Below are positions 1 through 12,500 of a stretch of 35,108 bases of DNA, in pieces. Each line of letters begins with the position of its first letter. Position 1 is the first letter of the stretch. Origin of the DNA: Sperchopsis tessellata. Its lineage: Eukaryota > Arthropoda > Insecta > Coleoptera > Hydrophilidae. Made by a program: the position numbers and the translations under genes. The stretch covers positions 1 to 35,108 of the forward strand of contig JAWQRN010000178.1 in assembly GCA_033557685.1 (NCBI GenBank). Reading direction: 5' to 3'. The notes under the pieces were generated by a model. It saw only the letters and a list, made by a program, of their open reading frames with translations, did not search any database and had not been told where the DNA came from.

Positions 1-272
1 TTAATATATATATATATATAAATAAATATATTTGTATATAATACTTCAATGCTGTTGGTCCAGTGGTGTGGCCTAGTTTGAATTTTACCGGGGAAAATGG
101 GTATCTCCCAATGATTGGCCCCTTATAATACAATCTTACCCACTAGAGGTATACCAACTTTATACTTACTATGTCGGTAGCTCTAATAATGGAATTGTTT
201 TAAAGTGCCTAATTTTTTGAGGTGGATTTATCCAGTATGACCATTTTAGTTACAGTATTATTATTGTTATAG
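1..272 (+). other. intron sequence upstream of the first visible BuGZ exon; TA repeat at the left edge
   Basis: Bases 5-20 are a short (TA)n run. The rest is intronic and ends in the acceptor at 271-272. No coding segment is recognised. The preceding exon must end in phase 1. Confidence 0.6.
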
Positions 273-534
273 GCATACCAGCAGGAGATTTGAAGGAACA
301 TGAAAGACAGAAAAACATCGGAGGCAAAGATGATTCAGATGACGAAGATGAGCCACAGGTGAAAAAGGCTAAACCAGAAGGTCTACTTGGTACAGCTCCT
401 GGAATGGTACCTGGTATGCCTGGTATGGTTCCGGGTATGATGCCACCTCCTGGTATGCCTGGCATGCCTCCCGGACTTATGGGACCTATGATGCCCATGG
501 CTCCAATGGGTCCACCATTTATGCACCACCCTGG
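273..534 (+). CDS. ZNF207 (BuGZ): BuGZ exon: acidic segment and Met/Pro/Gly-rich tract
   Basis: The acceptor is the AG at 271-272 (ttgttatag) and the donor is GTATGA at 535. The exon enters with two bases of a split codon (consistent with Gly) and leaves with two (phase 2). It encodes IPAGDLKEHERQ, an acidic run DDSDDEDE, a basic KKAK that could serve in nuclear import (inference), and then repeats of the type P-G-M-V/P-P-G-M. This corresponds to the part of vertebrate ZNF207 just after the zinc fingers (GIP-x-x-D, acidic run, MPG repeats). The tract is predicted to be disordered and contains few aromatic residues. Reading through the donor gives a stop at 596-598, so intron retention would truncate the protein before GLEBS. 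Confidence 0.9.
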
Positions 535-3500
535 GTATGAATTAGTATTAATTTTTATCTCTTGTATTGAAGTAGGTTGTTTTTGTGTTGAATTATAGTT
601 TCATATATGTCACATAAAACTATACTACAATAAAAAATTCTGATTGAAATAAATTTGGGTCAATATTTTTACCGTATAATTTCACACAGAAGTTTGCTAT
701 AAAACACAGTGCTATAACTATCTGATCTTTGAATTTTACGCACAACTTCTTTTGTTTCTCTTGTTCTCACCTATTGATTTTGATTAATTTTAACTTAATA
801 TTCTTGTTTTTTTTTTCAATTCTGCCACTGAACAGCTTCCAGGTTGCCATACAATTTGCTTCATTTCTATCACCTTATCCTCTTCACATTATTATATGAT
901 GTATCATCCGCAAGTACATTTTCTTCTGATTGAACCTTTTGAATTACTGCTTTTCTCAGGTTGTTTTCTGAAGCTTTTTTCATTATAGATTTATTACCCA
1001 ACTACATACTCTTTCTCTTTTCGCTCTACTGTTCATATTTAGTACACATATGGTTCACACCTTGTGACAATTTTGATTATACTTAAGTATATGCACAATC
1101 GTCGTTTTCAATATTTCTGTCAGTGTAGATCTCAGGTAATTTTATCGCAAGTGGCCCGGATGTTTACACTAGAAGCACACTGCTGTTACATCTCCCTTGG
1201 CTACTTCTTCCTTTTTTGATGGTATATTTAACATGAATTAAATTTCAATAAAATAACTATAATACAATTCTCAACAAAATCACACAGACACTAACTTCCA
1301 TAACTTCCTATATTTCCACTAGTTTCAAAGCATACTCACTTATATTAGGTGTGATAAGAAGTTATTAATTATATTATAAATATGACCTAACCCCCTTGAA
1401 AGTACTTGCTTTGGCTTAACACACACTTATTTGAATGTTTGATGTTACTTCTTTAAGCTGTCGTAGATTTCATCTGGAGTGCTTTTAATCACATTTTTGT
1501 GGCAACATCAATTTCTTCTGTCGTGTCAAACCGTTTAACCTTCGAGGTCATTTTGTATTTTAGAAATAGCTAAAAATCACAAATCGTCAAATCAGGTGAA
1601 TATAGTGATTGAGTACATATGGCTTTTGCTTTTATTTAGGTGTACAAATTTAATAATTTCTTCTAAGGTCAATCTTCCTTTTGCTCGAACTATATTCAGT
1701 TTTATTATGTGTTTGTTTTTGCATGAAGTAGAAGGGCGTCCAAATCTCTTAGGGTTACTGCAGTATCTCCTTAAACTAATGTTAAATTCAATACATTTCT
1801 ATAGGACTTTTCTAAGTACAAAACTGAATGTTGATGCGCAGTTTGGTTTTCCTTCAATTGTTCTGTAAACAAAGTTCATAATTGCTTGTATAACTACTTA
1901 GATTAGCCAACTGTAAACAACAGTTTCTATTTTTGCAAATATAAAAAAATTCATGACTCTTTAAAAATTGAAGATTCTGTTTATCGAAAGTGTTTTGGAC
2001 CTCTAGATGTTACGAAATTCAAAGATGTGTTAGCTGAAACCCTGATGTCAGTATTTTTCAATACTAAGAACCTGAAAATTTATTTAAAAGTAAACAAATA
2101 TAGATTTGTAAATACAATTCGTCATCTGATATATGTACAAATTCACTGATGATATAGCTGGTTGAAACGTTAATACGATTAAACCAGTAACCTTAACTGA
2201 ATTTTTTGTTTGTCAATTTTTGACTTCTTTTTTCTTAATTAGGATCATTTATCTTCCTTTGTCAGTCAATTGGACTTGTTTTCTCTGTACCACTAGTATT
2301 ATATATTTTATTCATAACTTTTACTTTTATCTCGTGTAATTTCACCTATTTGTTAATTTTAATTTTTTTTTTTTTACTATAAATGATATATGAACCTCAA
2401 TTTATTAAATACCTTTCTGTATATCATATTATAAAATTAAAATTTAACAATTTTCTCTACCTACAAGAGAAATTATATATTGTAAAAACTACCTTACCCT
2501 TCGTATTAACATAATTTTGTAGTCTACTTTTATATCCATTAATATCTGTAACAATTATTTCCTCGAAAAAATAGTAATGGGGGTTACTGGCAGAGATGGC
2601 AGATGTTGGCAGAAGCAGAGTCAGCTCGACAGCAAACTGCTAGACTTCAAGAACGGTAAGAGAACCGGTTTGCATCAGGCTTTCGTATTGTAACTACATG
2701 TCCAGTTTTTAACTATAGATGAAAGTTAGTATCTTTATATCCATCGAGGGATTTCACGGTCATGTTTCCTTTAATCAGAATAACCTTCTTAAAATTTATG
2801 ATATATAAATGTAGAGGTGCTCCATCTTGCCAGGACCGTGCATTAGTATTTTCAGTTTTTTTTTTTAAATTTTAATTGATAATTTGGTGTATTAAGTGAG
2901 AATTTGAATTGATATCCACCCACTCCTGTCATATTTATTTTTCCGAGTGTTTTGCAGAAACTAAAAGCTATATATAAGATGGATCACTAGGCATTACTCA
3001 AAATGATGTTACTGTAATACAGTACCATCATTAATGCACGACTGCTGATTCAAGTTGATTCTCACCATTCTGGAAAGACAAAGCTTTATTTTTTTTATGG
3101 TAATCCTCTATATAAAAGAATAGAAATGTAAGTTATAGTTATAAAAATAATAAAATGCAAATTCTAGTGACATGGTCATGGAATATTTGTAATTCATCTT
3201 GACTTATATAAGAGCAGTGTTAAATTTGATCAAAATTTGGTTAATATGAAGAAACACTAACTACACTTTATTTTTTCTAAGTAATTCATTTTTACACATA
3301 TTCTATCTTTTATCCAACTTTTCCATACCTTCAGAAAAAATCCATCTATAACACTGCAAAATATTGTACAGCATTTTTGTTTCATAAGATACAAGATATT
3401 TTTCACTAAGTTAATTTTTTAATAATAAAATGTTTGACAGAGCTATGTCAGGACTCGAAGGTAGATGCCTTAACTCTATGAACCATGGACTTTATCCATT

Positions 3501-6500
3501 GTAGCAATTTTAACCGATGTTGATTATTTTCTCAAATTTGTGTTTCGGCCTTTTTTGATGATGGTTCACCCCTATGAACCCTCTTCGTGAATTCCTATTA
3601 AGTAGGAGAGTACTAGCGATATCCAACTTTCATCCCTGATAATAATTTGAGGAAAAAATGTCTGTGGCTCACTAACACAGCTAAATCTTATAGAAATTTT
3701 TTTCTGTACAGTTTTTGCTCAGGTGAAATAATTTAAACCAATTATATAATTAACAATAAAATAGTGTATCTTCTTTTCTGTGGAACTTTGTTACGCAACA
3801 AGATTCAAGCTCATTATCTCTCAACAAAGAAACCATCTTAAATCCATTTAAACTTCTTAATATAAGCAAAACTTGGCATATTTGTTTTTAAATGGCAGCT
3901 ATTTTTAATGATTTTTTTATTGCTCTTTTGTTTCACATTTGGTCAAAATTATTTTTAATTTATCCTTAATTTACTTCTTCCATATCTTTGTTTAAGATCA
4001 TTTTGGAAAATATTGTCACACAATGTTTAATTTAATTATATTATGTATAATGTTGTAATCATACAAATATTGTATGAATGTACCTAAAATTATTGTAATG
4101 GTGATTATCGAATAAGACAATGTAAATTAGGATCACTAAAAGTATGCCAAGATCATTTATAGGAGAATATAAATTGTATAACTAGGTTTATACTATAGGT
4201 ATTGAAGAATTACTTTTTAGGCGCTCATCGTAATGTGTTTTTGCTAGATGTTGTATTATTAAATAAGTTTTGTTTCTGTATTCATTAATATCATGTAAAT
4301 TATTTTATTCAAAAAACTAGGGGGGGTTACTGGACGAGGTGGCAGATGATGGCAGAGTCAGAGCAGCAGGCTCAAATGCAGAACGCGAGACTCCAAGAAC
4401 GGTAAGAAAAATCACAGTATAAGGATGAAATCAAAGGCTTTATCTTACTTGTATTTTACTTATTAGTACTTCTTTTTATAATTTAGCTTTCCTGCCTAGA
4501 TTGTTTCATTCTAACTTTCATTTTAGCTTCATATTTTTCTTCGGTTAACTTAAATTGTCCACCATGAGTTTTACTTTCCCTATTCTGTGATTACAAATTC
4601 TATCAAACTCGTAAGAACTGCCAATTACTTATCCTTTCGTTAGTGTATGGGATATTGTAATTCAGTGCCTTTTGTGATATATCGTTTTATTAATTTTATT
4701 TTGTTTTTTTCAGTATGCCAATGATGCCTCCCCACCACATGATGATGCAGGGTCCAGGCGGACCACCCAAACCTTTATTCCCAAGCGCAGTACCTGTTTC
4801 TTCTCCTGGAGCTCCCGTAGTTGGTGCTGACTTTAAACCTATCACATCAGGTATGCTATGTTATATAATATTGTCAAAATGTATGGCAAAAGATAAATGT
4901 CTATTCACAATTAAGTTGTGGAAACCCTCTTTTATTTTAAAAAACTCTATAAATACACAACTCAAATATTCCAGAAACTGCTTAATAAAGATTAAGCATC
5001 ATTTTAATATTCTAAATTACCTTCACTGTTTTCTTCTTCTCTTTGTTCACACTTTTAAAATCTTAGGTGAGGTCTGAGATCCTATTATAACTAAGTCATA
5101 TTTCATCTGCTGCTGTCATTTTCTTGTTAAAACAGAGCCCAGAAAGATATATTTCAGAACCTTCAGTACGCAAAATCTTTTTATTTTCAAACTTGGTACC
5201 CTCCTGTACCTAAAAAATACTTCATACTGTATTTCTTAGCTTCTCTGGGTAAATCAAATGATGCTGTCCTCACAGCTTGCATTCTTATGATTACTACGAA
5301 CCATTATGTTAAGGAGTCTAAAACTAAAGAAGAACATTCATAGTCAATACACTAGATCTACAAAAATCTCGTTTTGGAAATCCTCATCTCACACATCTTC
5401 TTTTGTGAACTCATTAGAAGATTGATTCCAATTGAAAATTAATTTTTTCTAGGTGCGACAATTAGTGCGCCGCCTACAACAAATACACAAGGTGGAAGCA
5501 GTAGTAGTAGTAGCAGTAATTCAGATACGTCCAAAGTTGGTACTATAGTAACAACAGGAAACGCTAGCAAAATTATACATCCCACTGACGATATATCATT
5601 AGAAGAAATTAGAGCGAAACAACCAAGATATGCTAAAACCATACCTACAAAAACAGAAGACACAACACCAGGAACGAGTAACGCATCGCAGGAGGTAAAT
5701 AGAAATAAATTATTTTCATTTTGAAGCAATGACAGTAATATTTTATTTATTTATTTAAGATGCTCAACTCAATGATAAACAATTATAGGGTAGGTAGAAA
5801 CCAGTATCACAAAAACCTTATCATAATTTATCACAGTACATAATACCTAACACAATTGGGCCTTTGCATGTAGCTCAAAATTTGTTTTTTATCATAACAA
5901 AAAAAAAATAGAAGAGAACAGAATATATATAGTTCCAAAATTTTACGGATTTTAACAAAATTCTGATTTAATGTTTATCTGTGTAATTTTCTTTTGAAGC
6001 TACAATTTTAAACATGTACAAACTGTTAGTGATGTTTGCACATTCTGATTAAGCAGTTAAATTATAAAATTGCTGCAATTTCGTAGTTAATCAATTGCTA
6101 ACTGTGTAAAATTTGAGTAAACAATGCGTAAATGTTTAATGAATTTTAAAAATATTATTAATTTCTTAAAAATTGTTAGTATCGTCTAGAGTAAATATAT
6201 TTGTTATTTTCCATATATTTTCATTATTCCATACTTTGATCAACTCTTTTTCTTAATATTCCCACAAACTCTAGTAACAAGCAAATTAACAAATATTTAA
6301 CTTATTGTAACCATGAAAAATAAAGGAAAATAATATCAAAATGAAATTTCAAAAATTTTATTTATTTTTGATTAATCTTATTAAAAAAATCAATTATCCA
6401 AGCATGTTTTACTACAATGAATCATTACAAAAATGTTATGGGTATAATCAATATATTTATAAGCCTAACTCAACAAAAATTGTGGGACCATGTTGCTTTT

Positions 6501-9500
6501 AAGTATATCTCAGTGGCTAATAAAACACTTTTCAGTGCAATAGTCCCTCTTTAATAAAATTTTAAAATATTTAGTAGATAAAATTAAGCATGTACATCTG
6601 AAGTACAAATACAAATTGTAAATCTATATTACATTTAAATGTTCAAATTTTGAACTATCATGCACAGACCCAATTCAAATAAATCGTACATTACATTTTA
6701 TTTTTATTTAATAATAAGCACTGTTTTGTTTTTTATTTTCATTTTTATAGTTATTAACTTTCCTTCCAATACACAAAAGGGTGATTTTTAAAAACTTTTA
6801 AGTTACATAATCACTTACGGTCTTATTCATAATGAAATTCGTTACACTACTGCTAAACTGTGACTAGTTAAACCATAGCCTGGACATTTTAGTTCGAGGT
6901 TTGAGATGTCTATTCATAATGACAGGTTTGACATCTTTAAGTAAAAGCATATACAGCAATTTCAATTTTGATGGGTAGGTTGTTTTATCAACACAAGAAG
7001 TCTACATCGTTTATCTTCGCATAGGTTCGTTCAGTGATAACTGCCATGTTCAAAGGAAAATAACGGATTGCTGTATACCAACTGAAACGAAATTTTTTCT
7101 GCTACATTGTTTTACAAACTTCTTTTATGTTATGTTAAAAATAATCAATATTTACACACACTCTTTCGAATATATATACTTTTGTTTGTTAAACAGCACA
7201 CTACCTACAAACTGTTAGAAACGTTAAATTAAACCGTCCTTAACCCTACTGTTGTTTATGAATAGTATTTTGTTAGTCAACTGTTAAGTTTGCCTTAGTC
7301 ACAGTTTAAAAATATTACGAATAAGGTTGTTAGCCTTTGCTGCATCTTAAAATGTGTCCATTGCGCTGTATTTAGAAAAAATCATCCTGTACTATGATCT
7401 GTTTTTTTAGTTCAGCCATTTATGAAATGTCAAAAATCATTGGTGTCCAAATGACATATCAGCAAATTGCAGTTCATTATTTTAATGGTACTTATTTGAA
7501 TCACTTCTACTAAAAAATACACCATAGTACTTGTAAAATTGCCTGAAAGACAACGGTCAATTTATGAAATAATTTTTATATATAATGATAATTTTATCAT
7601 TTGAGTTTTTGCCCGTGCTATCTAGTTGATAGCAGACTATCAACTGCTTCATATTACCTTATTTTAGTACTTTGAGCTATTATATTAAAAGTATTAAACG
7701 AATACCTCTGGAGGTACAGTAACATTAACTTGTTTTTTATGTAACGTAGGCCTATTTCTGCAGCTATGGCCAATCTCCGACATTAATGGTACTAAAATGG
7801 TTTGCTGTTAGGAAGGTATACATACAAAATGCCATTCACATAAACAGATTTGTTGTTACTTTCGTTCCGAGTAACCCTGATAAAATTAACAATAAAGCAA
7901 TAAACTACGGAATGATGATTTTCTAAAAGAATAAGTTTTCCCTGCAATGGAAAATGGCATCCTCTAAACAGTTGAACTACCCTCCTTTTTGGTTTGTGTC
8001 TTTGGATGAGTACCAAATTTTTTATGAACAATTTGACCTAAGTTTTGTACAAAACACGTAGCAGCCAATGTTCATAATTTTTTACTGAGAAACAGTTTTT
8101 CAATCATTCATCAGAAATATGGATTCATCATTTTTAATATTATTGTATACGTAAAACAGATAATCTCGACATTCATGTAATTTTAAAATATTTAAAATAA
8201 AATTTTAGGATAGGGGCACCTTCATTTCAAATATAGCCCACCAATTGCAATGTAATATGGGGCTGTGATCTACTGTCACAATAATCCAAATCGACAATAA
8301 AAATGTTAAAAAACTAAAGTATGCTTCAGCAGTAATTTTAAAACTTTGACCTTTCACACCATTTGAGAGAATGATAACCATTGCAGATGTTAAATTCATG
8401 ACTATTCTTGTCTCATATTGCTTTTGCTTTTTGTTGAGATTTGGCTTAGTGGTTCTTATTTTATGTATTTAATTTAAATTACATAGCTTTTACTTCGTAT
8501 ACATGGATAATATGTGATGTATCCTATAGGATTCAAAGCCGTTAGTTCCCTTAGAGTTCGCTTAGCTGTGTCTTGATCATCTGTTGTTTTAGCGCTTTCT
8601 TAAAACAAACTTAATTTATTTATGGTTTTTATTTCTTCTGGTAGTTGATTATATAGTATAGCCCCTATGTGTTGTATCAATTTCTTCTTATTTCTTTATT
8701 TGGCTTAGTCCTATGGATGTCGTTTTATCTTCTGAGTGCATGCTCGTGTTCATTTTTTCGTTTCGATTTTGATGTTCGACTTAATATGTCTTCCCAATAT
8801 TTGTTTAATTCTGAGAATATATTCATAGTTTATCCTTGTGTAGACTTGCATCTCTGTTTGGTATAGTTGTCGTGTGGGTGTTCTTCTGTTTAGATTCCTT
8901 ATTGCCTTTATTGCTTTATTTTGTGCAACTTGTATTCTTTGAATGGTTTTTTTTATGTTCTTCCCCAGGCGTTTATCTGGTAGTGGATGAGGGATAGTAT
9001 AGCTTCTTATTGGTAATAGATAATTAGTTTGATGTCCTTTTGATTGCCCCAATTAATGGAGAAATTTTCTTTGATATTTTGTCAGTATTTTCATTCCATT
9101 TGAGATTTTCCTCAATTGTTAGCCCTGGGTATATGGTTGATTTTACCTTTTCTATTTGAACATCTTCTATAAGGAAAGTGATGACTTGAATGTTTTGTCC
9201 CTGTGAGAATACCATGTATTTTTTTTCAGTGTTGATTGTTAGTAGGTTATTTTGAAGCAAATGGTTGAACATAATCATGTCTCTTTGATAATGTTTTCCA
9301 TAACCCTGATACTCTTGTGTCTGTATAGAAGACAAGTATCATCCGCATATATATGGTATGTAGCTTCAAGATTTTGTTTCCTTAGGTCATTAATGTATAT
9401 GATATGGGTTCTAATACACTTCCCTGCGGCACTCCGTAAGTTGTTGTGTTTCAGCTTTGTGTTACATCTATTTTTGTTCTTTGGGTTCTGTTTTTCAGGA

Positions 9501-12500
9501 ATGTCTAAAAGATTCCGTTTCATGTTTCTATAATGCCTGCTTTTTATAGTTTGGCTCCAAAACCTATTTTCGTGCATGGGGAACCATCGTGGAATGGGTT
9601 TAAATTTAGTTAGTCAGGATCACAAAACTTGTAAAGCTACACAGTAAATTTATTGGAAGGACTCTCAAAGGAAGTATATCTACTCTCATTAATTCTGTTT
9701 TGTATTTTATGTAATGTAAGAACGGAAAAGCACTCCTGTTATTACATTATGATCTTTACTTAGGGCAACTGTCAATTTAAAGATATCTTGTATATGAAAC
9801 ATGATAAGATTATAGGCTACTACACAACACATGCCCGCAGTGCTATTGGAACCTGTGCTACGGAACTTGACCCATTCCAAATTTTAAAGGCAAGTGATTT
9901 TTAATAGTGCCCATTAGGTTATAATAATAATGTTAGAGTTGCCCTATAATGCCCCACAAGAGAGTATATGATCCCATAGTACAGGGCTAGCCAGAATAAT
10001 CAATAGAAAAACAAGCGTTTGATGACATCAACTATATTGGCACTATGTTCAGGTTTTCAGGGTGTTGGCGTTTCTTTTTGCAGACGTTTCGTCCACCTTT
10101 GCAGGGGACATTATCAAGACATGTAGCTCTTAAAGTGCTAATTATAGATTGCCATGTAGCTCTGAAAAGTGCTATATGTAGGTGCCAACCAGATCTAAAA
10201 AGTGCCAAGTATAGACTGACATTCTGAGAGCTATTATCAGTCTATACTTAGCACTTTTTAGAGCTGGTTAGCACCTGCATCTAACACTTTTCAGAGCTAC
10301 ATGTCTTGATAATGTCCTCTGCAACAATGGACAAAATGTCGACAGAAAGAAAAGCCAACACACGGTGATCTCACGGAAAACGTGAAGAGATTTACAGTGG
10401 CCGTGGAAGTCTACGTAATGAATTATATTGGCACTATTTTTCATAATTATGTTCTAAATTAGACTGTTTTTTTACAAAACCGTTCTAAGAGATTTTTAAA
10501 ACAATAAGAAAAGAAACTAGAATGGCAAATTTCTATTGAATAATTAATACTGTATCCATAAGGAAAGTGGCAAGCCAGAGGAATCCTTTAATCTTTAGAG
10601 AGTTGAAAATCATCATCTCAATTACTAGCATTGGTACAATTATAAACATCAACGATTTCCTCCCAGATATACCTATCCTGAAGGTATGAAAGACGGAAAT
10701 CTTATTACATTTTACAGCAAGAATGAGTTTATTAAATTGGTAATTTGTTACTGTTACTAAACCAAGAAAGTTAATTATCAAACTACCATTTTCAAATTAA
10801 ATACCCTAATATCCAATAGCTAGTTTTTATGTACTTCACTTTAGCACTATTTTTTGTTTGTCTTAGACTAGGAATAATGTAATTTCACTTATTTCATCTC
10901 TTTCAGCTGGCTAACGCTGTAGCCAATGCTGCCCAACAGGCAGCAGTGAAACAGCAAGAAGCTTTGAATCAACAAGTGGCTATGATGCAGAGATTTCCAG
11001 TCAGGCCAGCTGGACCACCTATGGTACCAGTGAGCATGGCCAGTATGCCCTTGGTCCAACAGATGCGACCTATGCTACCTGGACCACCTCTTATAGGAGG
11101 CCATCTCATGAGGCCGCCACCGTTAGGAATGCCTCCAGGTATGTGAATAAACTCAGTAGGATTAAGTGCGGGTGATTTCTATTTCTGAACAAGTCAATGT
11201 AACAGATAATGACGACTGGTGATAATCACATACTATACAGACTGTTTATTGGACTATTATTCAATTTATAAGTACATATTTTAAAGTTATTAGACATTAT
11301 TAACATTGTACATGATAGATTTCTTTTAATTCTTTATTGGTGTAGATAATGTTGATATTTTTTATACAACGTTAGAAACTTCAACACCAAAAATGTCTAC
11401 CATTTGTACACAACTTATTAATTATATTGAAACATGATAGTTCCTTCAGAAAATTTACAAAGTACTCCAGCTTTTGTATCCTTATTTGAAATCAAACAAA
11501 AAATCTTGTACCTGTTTGTGAAGAAGTCGCTTCAAAGGCATGCTTTAGTGACGATATTTTTAACTCATTTGATAATTATGAAACACTTATTCTTTAAAGA
11601 TAAACTTTACTTCCAGATTTTATACCTTAAGTCAAATATAATATACGACTACTGTTTTTTGTAGAATACAACTTCTATTAATTAAAGACTCTTTATTTTG
11701 TATTTCAACGGTCTATTTCTACCCTTTGTAGATATATCTGTTGAAATTGTAAATCAGCTGAGAGGTTTGACATAGGAACATACACCATGAGGACAATAGA
11801 TACAGATGTCAAACAACTCATCATAAATTGTCAGGCTGGAAAATCCCATCTGTGATAAAAAAAGTATAGTATAACCAATCTGAACAATTGAAAGAAAAGA
11901 ATAGTAGTATATGCAGGAAATAGGAATATTAATTTGAATATGAGAATAGTTAATATATATACATTAAATGTCACTTAGTGATATATTTGTCGCATTTATG
12001 TATTTTCGGCTTTACCAGAAATTACATTCATTTTTGTTTTTTAAATGTAATAGTCGTTGTATTTTAATGTTTTCTAATTGAATATGTGATTTTGAACAAG
12101 GTAAGGTTATTATTTTACATTTCTGTATTAAAGAGGAAATAATATATCGTACACAACAATTTACTAATAAATATATTATATTACGTAGATGAGAATACTT
12201 TGCTAATATTTTGTCTAATTTTAACAGAAAAAGAGCTTTCAACTCTGGTACTAAAACTACATTTTATATTGTGTAATAATCAGGAGTTTATAAATAATCT
12301 TGTAATATGTTATGTATTATATATTAAACTGGCAGAACATATATAGTAAGAGCAGAAGAACAATTTCCTAAAAATAAACTAAAAAATAGAAGATCTCTGT
12401 ACCATTCAAAAAAGATTAATAATTAAATGACATTCCAATGCGCGTGTACTAATGACCAATTAGACCTCCACACAGAATACTAACGTTAGAATGTAGTCTT

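Larger units (their letters stand above)
5695..10906 (+). other. BuGZ intron, 5.2 kb, rich in transposon relics
   Basis: Donor GTAAAT, acceptor ctctttcag. It contains the inverted-repeat element at 6818-7329, the minus-strand LINE at 8590-9600 and the fold-back element at 10047-10423. Bases 5700-6815, 7335-8585, 9605-10030 and 10440-10900 are AT-rich with no recognised gene. Short open frames at 7792-8031 and 8205-8399 (minus) match nothing I know. Confidence 0.75.

Noticed and set aside
250..498. Minus-strand open frame rich in Gly/Ile/Pro
   Set aside because: It is the antisense shadow of the BuGZ Met/Pro/Gly exon; its composition follows directly from the repeats on the plus strand.
820..960. 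Minus-strand segment reading LADDT near 910, suggestive of a reverse transcriptase box
   Set aside because: None of the neighbouring reverse transcriptase landmarks could be found on either side, so it is probably chance.
5439..5729. Minus-strand 96-codon open frame
   Set aside because: It is antisense to the GLEBS exon, which has clear homology on the plus strand.
7792..8399. Two minus-strand open frames of 79 and 64 codons
   Set aside because: No family resemblance, no splice context, and AT-driven composition; possibly part of an unrecognised old element but not supportable.
9252..9533. Plus-strand 93-codon open frame
   Set aside because: It is the shadow of the minus-strand LINE reverse transcriptase, which has the YADDT and GVPQGSVL motifs.
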